Of a DNA stretch of 64,000 nt, positions 42,350 to 51,912 are shown one piece after another. Position 1 is the first letter of the stretch; each line of letters starts with the position of its first letter. Source of the stretch: JAAYLC01 sp035654795 (GTDB lineage Bacteria > Bacteroidota > Bacteroidia > Flavobacteriales > Flavobacteriaceae); the NCBI GenBank assembly GCA_035654795.1, contig DASRWC010000077.1, positions 52,308-116,307 of the forward strand, written 5' to 3'. Below the pieces are notes generated by a model. It worked only from the letters and a program-made list of their open reading frames with translations, had not been told where the DNA came from and did no database searches. The position numbers and the translations under genes were made by a program.

Positions 42350-43394
42350 CGAAGCAGATGAAGGGAATGATGATCTCTATGAACACTATAGATTTAAAGC
42401 AGATAAAGGACAAAATCCCTTACGTGTAGATAAGTACCTAATGAATTTGGTGCAAAATGCTACCAGAAACAAAATTCAAAAGGCTGCGGCAGCGGGGAAT
42501 ATTTTTGTCAATGACAAACCGGTGAAATCAAACTACAAGGTGAAAGCCGGAGATGTGGTAACGGTCTTGTTTGAGCATCCGCCTTATGAACACCTGCTGG
42601 TTCCCGAAAACATCCCTCTGGATATCGTATTTGAGGATGATACCGTTATTGTTATAAACAAGCCTGCCGGAATGGTTGTTCACCCCGGACATGGAAATTA
42701 CAGCGGTACTTTGGTAAACGCATTAGCCTACCATTTTGAAAACTTACCCAATAATCCATCAACACCTTCTGACGTTCGACACGATAGGCCGGGTCTGGTT
42801 CACAGAATTGATAAAGATACCAGCGGTCTTCTGGTTGTAGCTAAAACCGAAGACGCCATGGCCCATTTGGCAAAACAATTTTTTGACCGCACTACAGAAA
42901 GAGAATACGTGGCTCTGGTATGGGGAAATGTGGAGCAAGACAGCGGAACAGTGGAAGGAAACATAGGAAGACATCCAAAAGATCGACTTCAGAATACCGT
43001 TTTTGAAGGTGAAGATGCGGAAAAAGGAAAACCGGCAATCACCCATTATAAAGTTATTGAGCGTCTGGGTTATGTTACTCTCATTTCTTGTGTATTAGAA
43101 ACAGGCAGAACACATCAGATACGTGTTCATATGAAACATATAGGGCATACCTTGTTTAACGACGAACGTTATGGCGGAGATAAAATCTTGAAAGGAACTA
43201 CCTTCACCAAATACAAGCAATTTGTAGAAAACTGCTTCAAAATCCTTCCGCGTCAAGCCCTGCACGCACGAACATTGGGCTTTGAACATCCAAAAACCGG
43301 CGAATTTCTTAGGTTTGAAACCGAAGTAGCTCTGGATATGCAAGAGGTTGTGACACGTTGGAGAAACTATTCCAAACATGTAGTGGAGGAATAA
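42336..43394 (+). CDS. rluD: RluA/RluD family 23S rRNA pseudouridine synthase
   Basis: Converts specific uridines in large-subunit rRNA to pseudouridine. It has 352 residues: an S4 RNA-binding domain (about 28-90, VDKYLMNLVQNATRNKIQ) and a RluA catalytic domain with Asp159 in LVHRIDKDTSGLLVVAKT, plus the GRTHQIRVHMKHIGH block. Two-domain architecture and length fit RluD (positions 1911/1915/1917 in E. coli numbering), though target specificity is inferred. It overlaps the PASTA gene by 14 bp. Confidence 0.93.
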   Translation: MENFNEADEGNDDLYEHYRFKADKGQNPLRVDKYLMNLVQNATRNKIQKAAAAGNIFVNDKPVKSNYKVKAGDVVTVLFEHPPYEHLLVPENIPLDIVFEDDTVIVINKPAGMVVHPGHGNYSGTLVNALAYHFENLPNNPSTPSDVRHDRPGLVHRIDKDTSGLLVVAKTEDAMAHLAKQFFDRTTEREYVALVWGNVEQDSGTVEGNIGRHPKDRLQNTVFEGEDAEKGKPAITHYKVIERLGYVTLISCVLETGRTHQIRVHMKHIGHTLFNDERYGGDKILKGTTFTKYKQFVENCFKILPRQALHARTLGFEHPKTGEFLRFETEVALDMQEVVTRWRNYSKHVVEE

Positions 43395-43530
43395 TCAGCA
43401 TTTGAGGTAGTACGTTGGATAGAAGCTTTAATTTCAGGTATGAGAAAAAATCTTCTTTAGGTATATTTGAGATAACGGCTTACTTTTACAACACATTCGC
43501 AAAGAATCACAAATTAACAGCTAAGAGCTC

Positions 43531-44880
43531 ATGAAAATTATAATAGCCGGAGCGGGAGAGGTGGGATTTCATCTTGCCAAACTCCTTTCTTTTGAATCTC
43601 AGGATATTACTCTTATAGATCCGGATAAAAATATTCTGGCGCAAGCCAATGACTCTCTGGATATCCGAGCCTTGCTGGGAGATGCTACGTCTGTGTCGGT
43701 TTTGCGAGATGCCGATGTTGAAAAAACAGATTTGGTGGTGGCGGTTACCTCCGGGGAGGCAGTAAACATTACGGTCTGTCTTTTGGCAAAAAAACTTGGT
43801 GCTAAAAGAACCATTGCTCGTATTTCAAATATTGAATTTATCCAGGAGAGTGAAACACTTAATTTTGAAGAATTAGGGATAGATGATCTTATTTCACCCG
43901 AAACCTTAGCTTCTTCTGAGATTGAACTGCTCTTGAGTCAGAGTGCCTTTAACGACACTTTTGAATTTGAAAACGGAGAACTAACCATGATCGGTCTCAC
44001 CCTTTCTTCGTCATCAGCTTTTGTGGGAAGATCAGTAAAGGAAGTGGCTCAAATTTATCCTACCCTGAAATATGTTCCTATTGCGCTACAACGATTCGGA
44101 ACACAATACACCATCATTCCTCGAGGAGACACAAAATTTGAAAAAGACGATCAGGTATATTTTACAACAGATCGAAATGGAGTGGAGCAAATTGTGGAAA
44201 TGAGCGGAAAAGAAATGCGCGCGGTGAAAAATGTGATGATCCTTGGAGGAAGCAAGATTGGTGTTCGTACCGCAAAAGAATTGTGCGAACGTGGCTACCG
44301 ATTAAAACTTGTGGAGCGGAATAGAGAGAAAGCTTTTGAAATTGCAGACGAAATTCCCGACTGCCTCGTAATCCACGGAGATGGCAGAAATACGGCTTTA
44401 CTAGAGGAGGAGAATATTGAAGAAATGGATGCTTTTATTTCAGTAACGGGAGATAGCGAAACCAACATCATGTCTTCTCTGATGGCTAAATCAAAAGGAG
44501 TACAAAAAGCCATTGCGTTAGTTGAAAACATGGATTATTTTCAGTTATCGCATTCCATAGGGATTGATTCCTTGATTAATAAAAAACTACTTGCAGCCAA
44601 TACGATTTTTAGGTATGTCCGAAGAGGAAAGGTAGTAGCCATGACAAAATTGGCCAATATGAATGCCGAATTACTGGAATTCATGGTTACTCCGCATGCC
44701 AGAGTTGTCAATAAATTGATTCGAGACTTGAATTTTCCCGACGGCGCCATTATCGGGGGAGTCATTCGTGATGGAAAAGGTATCATTGCATTAGGAGATT
44801 TTCGTATCCGGGAAGGAGACCGGATGGTTATATGTTGTCTTCCTAGAGCACTGGACCGTGTGGGTAAACTTTTCAATTGA
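43531..44880 (+). CDS. trkA: Trk potassium uptake regulatory NAD-binding protein
   Basis: A cytoplasmic regulator of the TrkH potassium channel. It has 449 residues with two tandem RCK units. Each has a TrkA_N Rossmann domain (KIIIAGAGEVGFHLAKLL at the start; VMILGGSKIGVRTAKEL near 232) and a TrkA_C domain. The first glycine motif is a canonical GxGxxG; the second is GGSKIG, as often seen. The stop overlaps the trkH ATG by one base (TGATG), so the pair is translationally coupled. Confidence 0.96.
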   Translation: MKIIIAGAGEVGFHLAKLLSFESQDITLIDPDKNILAQANDSLDIRALLGDATSVSVLRDADVEKTDLVVAVTSGEAVNITVCLLAKKLGAKRTIARISNIEFIQESETLNFEELGIDDLISPETLASSEIELLLSQSAFNDTFEFENGELTMIGLTLSSSSAFVGRSVKEVAQIYPTLKYVPIALQRFGTQYTIIPRGDTKFEKDDQVYFTTDRNGVEQIVEMSGKEMRAVKNVMILGGSKIGVRTAKELCERGYRLKLVERNREKAFEIADEIPDCLVIHGDGRNTALLEEENIEEMDAFISVTGDSETNIMSSLMAKSKGVQKAIALVENMDYFQLSHSIGIDSLINKKLLAANTIFRYVRRGKVVAMTKLANMNAELLEFMVTPHARVVNKLIRDLNFPDGAIIGGVIRDGKGIIALGDFRIREGDRMVICCLPRALDRVGKLFN

Positions 44881-46376
44881 TGAATACATTCTCGAAAATC
44901 AACTATAAAATCATAGTTCATATTCTTGGACTCCTAGCCATTGTCAACGGGCTCTTTATGCTCATGGCAGCCGGAACAAGTTGGTTTTATCAAGACGGGC
45001 AGCTGGAGGAGTTTCTTCTGTCAGGTGCCGTAACCATTGGGGCCGGAACTTTGCTAATGCTGCTAACCCGTATCCATAGGAAAGAGATTCAGAAAAGAGA
45101 AGGGTACATCATCGTAACTTCCGGATGGATAACCATGGCATTTATTGGAACCATTCCTTTTATCTTCACCGCTGCCATTCCGAATTTTACCGATGCCTTT
45201 TTTGAATCAATGAGCGGATATTCAGCAAGCGGCGCCAGTATTCTGCCTGATGTAGAAATCATGCCGCCAAGTATTCTGCTATGGAGAAGCATCACCCACT
45301 GGATAGGAGGTATGGGAATTATTGTGCTTGCCATTGCAGTGTTACCTCTTCTTGGTATTGGCGGAATGCAGCTCTTTGCAGCTGAAGTTCCGGGTCCCGC
45401 AGGCGATAAACTTCATCCCCGAATAACCGATACCGCCAAACGTTTATGGCTGATTTATGTGGGATACACCCTCTTGGAAACAATTCTGCTGAAAATGGCC
45501 GGTATGGGATGGTTTGATGCTGTTAACCATTCCATGTCAACATTAAGCACAGGCGGCTTTTCTACAAAAAATGCCAGCATAGGATACTGGAATGACAATC
45601 CGGCAATCCAATATATTATAGTAATTTTCATGTTTATCGGAAGTTGCAACCTACTGCTGAGCTACCTGGCTTTCAAAGGTCGTTTTCGAAGGGTTCTTAA
45701 AGATGAAGAATTCCGGATGTATATATGGCTCACTCTGTTGTTTACGGCTATTATTGCCGCTGTTGTTTATTTGCAAACGGATTTTGTTTCTGAAACAGCC
45801 ACCTTATGGGGCGGAATTGAACATGCAGTCAGACACGCCCTCTTTCAAGTTGTAAGTGTTATTTCTACTACGGCTTTTTTAACAACAGATTTTACGTTGT
45901 GGACACCCTTTATTACAACTCTTTTTTTCGGAATGTTTTTCTTAGGCGGTAGCGGAGGTTCTACGGCAGGAGGCATCAAATTAATTCGTCATCTTATTCT
46001 GATTCGTAATGGGATTCTGGAATTTAAACGCACCCTTCATCCTCATGCCATTTTGCCCGTTAGATATAACGATAAGGCAGTACCCAGACCAATCGTTTTT
46101 AACGTGTTGGGATTTTTTATCTTGTACATGCTTACATTTATAATTGGAGCATTGGTTTTCGCATTTCTTGGATTGGATTATGAAACGGCAGTGGGCGGAT
46201 CTGCTTCAATTTTAGGAAACGTTGGGCCGGCCTTAGGACAATTAAGCCCATCTGATACCTATGCAGAATTACCTGCTTTGGCTAAATGGTGGAGTTGCTT
46301 CTTAATGCTTTTAGGTAGATTGGAATTGTTTACGGTACTTATCCTCTTCACTCCATTCTTTTGGAGAAACAGATAA
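44880..46376 (+). CDS. trkH: Trk potassium uptake channel subunit
   Basis: An inner-membrane K+ channel-forming protein of 498 residues. The ATG at 44880 overlaps the trkA stop; a TTG one codon earlier is not needed. There are four M1-P-M2 repeats. Pore-loop sequences are visible as SMSGYSASGASIL, STLSTGGFSTKN, VSVISTTAFLTTDF and ASILGNVGPALG; the first and last filter glycines are conserved. Together with TrkA it gives osmotic and pH-linked potassium uptake. A strong hairpin follows at 46384-46418. Confidence 0.95.
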   Translation: MNTFSKINYKIIVHILGLLAIVNGLFMLMAAGTSWFYQDGQLEEFLLSGAVTIGAGTLLMLLTRIHRKEIQKREGYIIVTSGWITMAFIGTIPFIFTAAIPNFTDAFFESMSGYSASGASILPDVEIMPPSILLWRSITHWIGGMGIIVLAIAVLPLLGIGGMQLFAAEVPGPAGDKLHPRITDTAKRLWLIYVGYTLLETILLKMAGMGWFDAVNHSMSTLSTGGFSTKNASIGYWNDNPAIQYIIVIFMFIGSCNLLLSYLAFKGRFRRVLKDEEFRMYIWLTLLFTAIIAAVVYLQTDFVSETATLWGGIEHAVRHALFQVVSVISTTAFLTTDFTLWTPFITTLFFGMFFLGGSGGSTAGGIKLIRHLILIRNGILEFKRTLHPHAILPVRYNDKAVPRPIVFNVLGFFILYMLTFIIGALVFAFLGLDYETAVGGSASILGNVGPALGQLSPSDTYAELPALAKWWSCFLMLLGRLELFTVLILFTPFFWRNR

Positions 46377-46378
46377 GA

Positions 46379-46419
46379 TAAAAAAATCTCCACCCGATTT
46401 ACAACAGGATGGAGATTTA
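46379..46419. terminator. Terminator between trkH and the convergent aminotransferase
   Basis: AAATCTCCA (46384-46392) is perfectly complementary to TGGAGATTT (46410-46418). The T-run is best on the minus strand, so it chiefly serves the aminotransferase gene but probably works for both. Confidence 0.7.
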
Positions 46420-46442
46420 TCTTCATTAATTCTTATCTAAGA

Positions 46443-47630
46443 CTACATTAAAGCCTCTTTAATACGACGAATTGCTTCTTTGATTTGATTTTCCGAAGCC
46501 GCATAGGAGAGACGAATGCAATTGGAATCTCCAAAAGCTTCGCCGGTAACAGTCGCCACTTTAGCCTCTTCCAAAAGGTATAAAGAGAAATCTGAGGCGG
46601 TGTTAATATTGTGTCCTTTTAAAGTTTTGCCAAAATAATAGGAAATATCCGGAAAAATATAAAAAGCACCCTCCGGTTTGTTGGTTTTAAATCCTTTTAT
46701 TTCGGAAAGCAGATCAATAATTAATTTCCGACGACGTTTAAATGCGTCTACCATAAAACGTATTTTCTCAGGAGATGCTTCCAAAGCGGTAATGGTAGCT
46801 CTTTGTGCTATCACGTTTGCGCCACTCGTTACTTGTCCTTGCATTTTGTTACAAGCTGACGCTATCCACTCCGGTGCTCCAATGTAACCTATCCGCCATC
46901 CGGTCATGGCAAAAGCTTTAGATACACCATTCACAACTACGGTGCGATCATACATATCATCAAACTGAGCCATCGAAAAGTGCCCGCCGCTAAAATTGAT
47001 GTGCTCATAAATTTCATCGCTGATAACAATGATATCCGGATATTTTACCAGCACGTCTGCCAGCGCACGAAGTTCTATTTTGGAATAAACAGATCCACTG
47101 GGGTTACAGGGTGAACTGTATATTATCAGCTTTGTTTTTGGTGTGATCGCTTCTTCAAGTGCCTGAGGAGTGACCTTAAAATTGGTCTCAATGGTAGTGG
47201 AGATTTCCTTTGGAATCCCACCTGCTACCCTGCATTGGTCAGCATAACTCACCCAATATGGTGCAGGTAATAAAACCTCGTCTCCTTCATTTAAAAGAAC
47301 CATAGTGAGATTGGCTAAAGATTGTTTTGCTCCCGTAGATACCACTATTTGAGAAGGCTTGTAGGTGAGCTCATTATCTCTTTTAAATTTATTGATTATA
47401 GCGCGCTTTAAGTCCAAATAACCGTCCACAGGAGGATACGTATGGTAATTGTCCTCAATGGCTTTGATAGCCGATTCTTTAACAAAATCCGGGATGTTAA
47501 AATCAGGTTCTCCCAGACTTAATCCTATGATATCAACACCTTGCTCAGTTAGCTCTCTGGTTTTGGCGGCCATGGCTAACGTGGCAGAGGTGGTCATTTC
47601 ATTTATTCTTTTAGAAAGTCTTTTATCCAT
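46443..47630 (-). CDS. Class I/II aminotransferase (aspartate aminotransferase type)
   Basis: A PLP-dependent transaminase of 395 residues from ATG 47630. The longer frame up to 47687 covers a promoter element and is rejected. The PLP lysine is Lys238 in NGVSKAFAMTGWRIGY, and the substrate-carboxylate Arg is in the late CIRLSYAASE block. The GLSLGEPDFNIPDF opening and YSSPCNPSGSVYS identify the type I-gamma aspartate aminotransferase group. The likely reaction is aspartate/2-oxoglutarate transamination; prephenate or other activity is possible in this branch. Confidence 0.92.
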   Translation of the reverse strand: MDKRLSKRINEMTTSATLAMAAKTRELTEQGVDIIGLSLGEPDFNIPDFVKESAIKAIEDNYHTYPPVDGYLDLKRAIINKFKRDNELTYKPSQIVVSTGAKQSLANLTMVLLNEGDEVLLPAPYWVSYADQCRVAGGIPKEISTTIETNFKVTPQALEEAITPKTKLIIYSSPCNPSGSVYSKIELRALADVLVKYPDIIVISDEIYEHINFSGGHFSMAQFDDMYDRTVVVNGVSKAFAMTGWRIGYIGAPEWIASACNKMQGQVTSGANVIAQRATITALEASPEKIRFMVDAFKRRRKLIIDLLSEIKGFKTNKPEGAFYIFPDISYYFGKTLKGHNINTASDFSLYLLEEAKVATVTGEAFGDSNCIRLSYAASENQIKEAIRRIKEALM

Positions 47631-47674
47631 AGCTTGTACTCGTTGTAAAGTCGCAAAAAAATTGCGCAAAGGTG

Positions 47675-47682
47675 CAAAATTA
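47675..47682 (-). promoter_or_regulatory. -7 element (TAATTTTG) upstream of the aminotransferase
   Basis: Exact TAnnTTTG on the minus strand, 44 bp before ATG 47630. It lies inside the longer possible frame and so favours the shorter start. Confidence 0.4.
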
Positions 47683-47734
47683 AACAACTTTAATGTGAAA
47701 ATATATTTGTTGGCAGAATATCTTGAAGATGTTC

Positions 47735-47742
47735 TATTTTTG
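47735..47742 (+). promoter_or_regulatory. -7 element (TATTTTTG) upstream of rsmG
   Basis: Exact TAnnTTTG, 19 bp before ATG 47762. It overlaps the alternative ATG region near 47723 and supports the downstream rsmG start. Confidence 0.4.
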
Positions 47743-47761
47743 CTTTTTATTTACCATTACA

Positions 47762-48391
47762 ATGGATCTGCTTCAAAAATATTTCCCCCAACTTTCCGCG
47801 GAACAAAGGATGCAATTCGGCAAATTGCAAGAACTGTATCAAGATTGGAATTTGAAAATAAATGTGGTATCCCGCAAAGATATTGATGAGCTTTATTTAC
47901 GCCATGTGCTTCACTCGCTCGGCATAGCAAAAATCCAGGCATTTCTTCCCGGTTCTTATATTCTGGATGTAGGCACGGGAGGAGGATTTCCCGGAATTCC
48001 ATTAGCCATACTTTTTCCAAAAACTCAATTTCATTTGGTAGATAGCATCGGAAAAAAAATTAAAGTAGTGGATGAAGTAGTAAAGGGATTAGGAATCACT
48101 AACGTAAAGACAACTAACGACAGGGTAGAAAATGTAGAAGGCCGTTATGACTTTATTGTCAGTAGAGCTGTTGCTCAGATGGAAACTTTTGTGCGATGGG
48201 TAGATGGAAAAATTGCCAAAAAGAATCAACACGAACGAAAAAACGGGATTCTATACCTGAAAGGAGGAGATCTCTCTGAGGAATTAAAATTTTTCCCCGA
48301 AGCTACAGTCTTCCCTCTGAACAAATATTTTGCAGAAGGTTTTTTCGATACTAAAAGCGTTGTGCATCTTCCTTTGAATTTCAAGGGTTAA
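47762..48391 (+). CDS. rsmG: 16S rRNA (guanine-N7) methyltransferase RsmG
   Basis: Methylates G527 (E. coli numbering) of 16S rRNA using SAM. The start is ATG 47762 (209 residues, MDLLQKYFPQLSAEQ); the ATG at 47723 lies upstream of a promoter element. Motif I is ILDVGTGGGFPGIPLAIL. The GidB-family opening WNLKINVVSRKD and the VSRAVAQMETF block are present. It is divergent from the aminotransferase and overlaps the Nudix gene by 11 bp at its end (convergent). Confidence 0.95.
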   Translation: MDLLQKYFPQLSAEQRMQFGKLQELYQDWNLKINVVSRKDIDELYLRHVLHSLGIAKIQAFLPGSYILDVGTGGGFPGIPLAILFPKTQFHLVDSIGKKIKVVDEVVKGLGITNVKTTNDRVENVEGRYDFIVSRAVAQMETFVRWVDGKIAKKNQHERKNGILYLKGGDLSEELKFFPEATVFPLNKYFAEGFFDTKSVVHLPLNFKG

Positions 48392-48947
48392 AATGATTTA
48401 ATAAAAACCATTGAAAAGCGATAATGGTTTTTGCATCTTCAAATTCGTTTAGCTTGCGAACCAAATCTACTCGAGGAAGGCGAACCAGTTGAATGTCTTC
48501 CTGTTCATCCGGTTTTCCTCCGCCTTTTGTAGTTTTCTGTTCACTGTGGGTTTCCGCATAAAATAAGAACATGCGTTCAGTAGATCCGCCGGGAGAGGTG
48601 TAAAACGTAAAGAGATGTTTGGGCTGAGCAATGGCATATCCCAATTCTTCTTCCACTTCCCGCACAACACATTCTTCAGGAGTTTCTCCTACTTCCAGAC
48701 TTCCCGCAGGAATTTCCAAAATCCATCCTTTTTGGTGTTTCGTGGTGGGATAACGGAACTGATTGGTCAGCAAAAAACTATCGGTATCTTTTTCATACAA
48801 AAGAATAGCTACAGAGTCGCCTCGTTCAAAAGCAAACCGTGTGGCAGAAACCTTTCCTGAGGCAAAAGAATCATACGAAACTTCTGCTTTTTTGATTTTA
48901 TAATGATTGTCAAAGACAGTCTCTTCATTGTGGATTTTGTAGTTCAT
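48381..48947 (-). CDS. Nudix hydrolase (ADP-ribose pyrophosphatase-like)
   Basis: Hydrolyses a nucleoside diphosphate linked to another moiety. It has 188 residues. The Nudix box is complete: GSLEVGETPEECVVREVEEE reads G-x5-E-x7-REVEEE followed by LGY. The preceding GWILEIPAGSLE and the FTFYTSPGGSTERMFLFYA block downstream fit the ADP-ribose/GDP-mannose pyrophosphatase (NudF/NudK) group. The substrate is inferred only at that level. It is convergent with rsmG, overlapping 11 bp. Confidence 0.92.
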   Translation of the reverse strand: MNYKIHNEETVFDNHYKIKKAEVSYDSFASGKVSATRFAFERGDSVAILLYEKDTDSFLLTNQFRYPTTKHQKGWILEIPAGSLEVGETPEECVVREVEEELGYAIAQPKHLFTFYTSPGGSTERMFLFYAETHSEQKTTKGGGKPDEQEDIQLVRLPRVDLVRKLNEFEDAKTIIAFQWFLLNHFNP

Positions 48948-48973
48948 TTCTATGGATTTTCGTCTATAAAAAA

Positions 48974-49002
48974 TACAAAAAAGCCCCGGAGGTTTCCGGG
49001 GC
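48974..49002 (-). terminator. Strong terminator of the T9SS Omp28 gene
   Basis: GCCCCGGA (48983-48990) pairs perfectly with TCCGGGGC (48995-49002), with a 4-base loop. The T-run lies on the minus-strand 3' side. Confidence 0.85.
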
Positions 49003-49024
49003 AGGTTGGTTATGATAGTGGGAA

Positions 49025-50689
49025 TTATTCAGTTACAATAAATTTCTTTGTGGTAGTTTCTCCATCACGTGAAATTTTAATAAAATAAGTTCCGGCCTGT
49101 AATTGAGAAACTTGAACTTCTTCAGGATTCCGAATTTCTTTCTTTTCAAGAATTAATTTACCCAGAATATCATAGATAGCTATGATGCTTTTTTCTGCTC
49201 CCGAAATGTTTAAAATATCTTTTGTCGGATTTGGATAAACAGCCATGGAAGTTGATAAATTGTCAGTTACAGATAAAACTCCATCAGTGGAGAAGTTCCC
49301 GCTTCGTTCTACACCCCAGTTTCCGGCAGCAAAGAATAGTCGCTGATTGTTATGATCTTTAATCTCTACACGAGCACCTCCATCACCAAAAGAATCATAA
49401 ATAACAAAGGTATAGCAATCTTCCGGAAGGGTGAAAATATCTGTCACCGTCTGACTACTAGGGAAGTTGTTTCTACGATGAACAATTGTTCCGTTTGAAT
49501 CCATCAGGGCCCAACGGAATTCATATCCCCAATTGTCAGTTCTCACCTCAATATAAATTTTACTTGTCCCTTCCGGAGCTTTGTTGAAATTTAAGCTGGC
49601 ACTGTTATTAGAATTATCTTCATCGTTTGGAAGTAAGATTTCCAAAGTATTGGTGTTTTGAAGAGTCAAAGGAACAGCCGGTAAAGCAATTGTTTCGGCA
49701 TGATAAGTCCCAAGATTTCCGGTCCAAGTATGGGTGTGCGTTACTCCATTAATTTTGTACTGAATGGGAAGAGAGGTGATGCTGTTGGCGCCTTCGTTTG
49801 AAATAACGACAGAGGGACCAATATTAGTGGCGCAAGTTGGGTCTATCGGAATAATTTCTTTAACCATAGCGTCATTCATTTTGGTTACACCGGTAAAGGA
49901 AGGTATGGTTCTCTTTCCGGTAATAATTTCTTGACGGGTCTCAGTCACAAATGCCACTACTTCCATATCCCGAAGTACCGCTTCAATATTTCTATAGTGC
50001 GCAGGAATAGTATAGGTGTAAGACCTTGCCACAAAACTGCCTTGAGTAGTGGTATTAATTTCATCTCCCCATTGGCCTGTCAGGAGTTCAACCAATCGGT
50101 GCATGTGATTGTAATTGTTCCCCTGGCCGCCGCCGGTTTGTGGTCCCTTGGTGTTATTTTGAAGTAATGCGATATTAATGAAATTGGTGCTCTCAGGGCT
50201 ATTTCCGGTGTAATAGGCTTCTACATTTACTACAAGCTCACGTGTCTGAACATTGATAGTGGCTTCCACTCCAACATTTACATAGGATGGCATCCCTAAT
50301 ATCTGATTTGCAGCTCCGGTCCATTGTCCTCGGCCTAAAGCTGTGCTTGATCCGGAGAAAACATGGCGGTTTACGGTACCTGCCGGATAGCCGGTTAAAC
50401 CGGTCTGCCCCGCAATTGCATTACCCCACTGGGTTCTAAAATCGGGCTGGTTTCCGCTCGGGTTGGCATAACCTCCTTGATGAATATTGATGAGAGCAAC
50501 ACGATCAGGATTGTTGTCTTGGATGGATTGCGCTATTCTATGTCCGTCAGGACAATAAAAGCAGTTAACTCCCGTGAATTCTTCAAGTACAACATTTCTG
50601 TTCTCGGGGGAAGTGGAAACAATAGTTTGCGCAAGAGCAGACACAGCGCAAAATGTTCCTGTTAAGAATAAAGGTAGTTTTTTCAGCAT
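49025..50689 (-). CDS. T9SS-exported Omp28-domain protein
   Basis: A secreted protein of 554 residues from ATG 50689. The longer frame adds 18 residues before a normal signal peptide (LPLFLTGTFCAVSALAQ) and is rejected. The Omp28/thioredoxin-like domain starts VVLEEFTGVNCFYCPDGH, with Cys43 and Cys46 as a CxxC pair. A later domain (about 375-470, YIEVRTDNWGYEFRW) looks like a beta-sandwich. The C-terminus is a T9SS type A sorting domain beginning VYPNPTKDILNISG. It is therefore an extracellular or surface protein. A strong terminator follows. It is divergent from the next T9SS gene. Confidence 0.9.
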   Translation of the reverse strand: MLKKLPLFLTGTFCAVSALAQTIVSTSPENRNVVLEEFTGVNCFYCPDGHRIAQSIQDNNPDRVALINIHQGGYANPSGNQPDFRTQWGNAIAGQTGLTGYPAGTVNRHVFSGSSTALGRGQWTGAANQILGMPSYVNVGVEATINVQTRELVVNVEAYYTGNSPESTNFINIALLQNNTKGPQTGGGQGNNYNHMHRLVELLTGQWGDEINTTTQGSFVARSYTYTIPAHYRNIEAVLRDMEVVAFVTETRQEIITGKRTIPSFTGVTKMNDAMVKEIIPIDPTCATNIGPSVVISNEGANSITSLPIQYKINGVTHTHTWTGNLGTYHAETIALPAVPLTLQNTNTLEILLPNDEDNSNNSASLNFNKAPEGTSKIYIEVRTDNWGYEFRWALMDSNGTIVHRRNNFPSSQTVTDIFTLPEDCYTFVIYDSFGDGGARVEIKDHNNQRLFFAAGNWGVERSGNFSTDGVLSVTDNLSTSMAVYPNPTKDILNISGAEKSIIAIYDILGKLILEKKEIRNPEEVQVSQLQAGTYFIKISRDGETTTKKFIVTE

Positions 50690-50792
50690 AATCAAAGGTT
50701 TTTGTTGTTTAATAAGTATTGGTTTTGGTTGTAAAACAATCAAAGAAATGTGTTAAGGGTTAAATATAATAATTATTTGAAGCAAAATTTTA

Positions 50793-50800
50793 TAACTTTG
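50793..50800 (+). promoter_or_regulatory. -7 element (TAACTTTG) upstream of the small T9SS gene
   Basis: Exact TAnnTTTG, 37 bp before the ATG at 50838, in the divergent gap of the Omp28 cluster. Confidence 0.4.
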
Positions 50801-50837
50801 GTTTTTTAGAATTCTTTTTTGACCTTAAACAAATCTG

Positions 50838-51575
50838 ATGAAAGCAAAATTACTTTATGCCTTCCTACTGGGAGGTTTCTTGACGGCGCAAGCCCAATTT
50901 ACCGTGAAAGATGATAATGGCAATATCATTAACGACGGAGATATAATTGAGTACGGATCTCTAGATCAATCCCTATCTGAATTGCAGTTCTTTGTAACCA
51001 ATGATAATACTTCCGAACCAATCTTTTCTCGAATCGAATACGTTTCGAAAACCAATGGAACGACGTCTGTATTTGAGGAACTTTGTTATGAAGTAGAATG
51101 TTTTTTTGCTGTCCCTGTTGGAACATTTATTCCACCCGCACATTATGAAGCTATAGAGATTGCACCCGGCAGAACCACAGGAATCGGAAATCATTTCTAT
51201 GACAATGATCCCGGAAATGGAGGAAACGTAGATTCCGTTTTTACATTTAGACAGTTTGACGGGCTCACCGGTACTAACAGTTCCGGTCATACGCTTACTT
51301 TTACCTACAGATATAATCCGTTTTTAAGCGTTAATGGAAATACCAAAGTAAATCTTTCACTTCATACTACACTGGTTTCAGATTACCTGACGATAGATGT
51401 GAATGAGCCGGTGCAAATGACCGTTTATGACTTGCAAGGACGATTGGTTAAACACGGCAATTTGCAAATTGGGCAACAGGTAGTAAACGTATCTGATCTT
51501 AGTTCGAATGTTTATGTAGTGCAATTTAAAAATGAAGGAGGCGCAACAAAAACAAGTAAAGTGATAATCAGATAA
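50838..51575 (+). CDS. T9SS-exported protein of unknown function
   Basis: 245 residues with a signal peptide (about 1-19, AFLLGGFLTAQAQ) and a beta-rich domain (about 20-165), which carries a Cys pair in ELCYEVECFF. A C-terminal type A sorting domain reads TVYDLQGRLVKHGNLQIGQ and ends KTSKVIIR. The central domain belongs to no family I recognise. Its neighbours are Omp28 and thioredoxin-like envelope proteins, and its Cys pair would fit a disulfide substrate. Confidence 0.85.
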   Translation: MKAKLLYAFLLGGFLTAQAQFTVKDDNGNIINDGDIIEYGSLDQSLSELQFFVTNDNTSEPIFSRIEYVSKTNGTTSVFEELCYEVECFFAVPVGTFIPPAHYEAIEIAPGRTTGIGNHFYDNDPGNGGNVDSVFTFRQFDGLTGTNSSGHTLTFTYRYNPFLSVNGNTKVNLSLHTTLVSDYLTIDVNEPVQMTVYDLQGRLVKHGNLQIGQQVVNVSDLSSNVYVVQFKNEGGATKTSKVIIR

Positions 51576-51600
51576 TACCACCGGAAACTGAAAAAAATTA

Positions 51601-51628
51601 AGCCATCTCATCTGAGGTGGTTTTTTTA
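51601..51628 (+). terminator. Rho-independent terminator of the small T9SS gene
   Basis: CCATCTC (51603-51609) pairs with GAGGTGG (51614-51620) through one wobble, followed by seven T. Confidence 0.75.
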
Positions 51629-51912
51629 TTTTTATTACTAGGATGTGGGGGTTTTCTGTTGTTTGCCTCTTTTTTTCGTTTGTGTGACTAGAGAAATGCT
51701 ATATTATGAAAGGAATCTCTTACCATCAGAAGCATTCATAGTTGAATGATCAAAGTGCATACAAAACCGAAAGTTGTGATTGTTCTTCGTTAAAGTTGTT
51801 TCTGATAAATCCAATTGATTTATTCTATAATTAGCCCTTCTTCTTTTTTAAATTGATCTTCAGAAGGATTCTCTTCCGTCAGTTGATCAAATAGAGAGTC
51901 TATGTTCTTCTC
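51629..51912. other. Intergenic stretch between convergent terminators
   Basis: No confident gene. The minus frame 51820-51915 is open and reads protein-like (EKNIDSLFDQLTEENPSEDQ, ending GLIIE), but its only start would be a TTG inside the T-run of the DUF6029 terminator. It may be a chance frame or a gene relic. Confidence 0.4.

Noticed and set aside
47631..47687. Longer N-terminus for the aminotransferase
   Set aside because: Would include a perfect -7 element; the ATG at 47630 starts at the conserved region.
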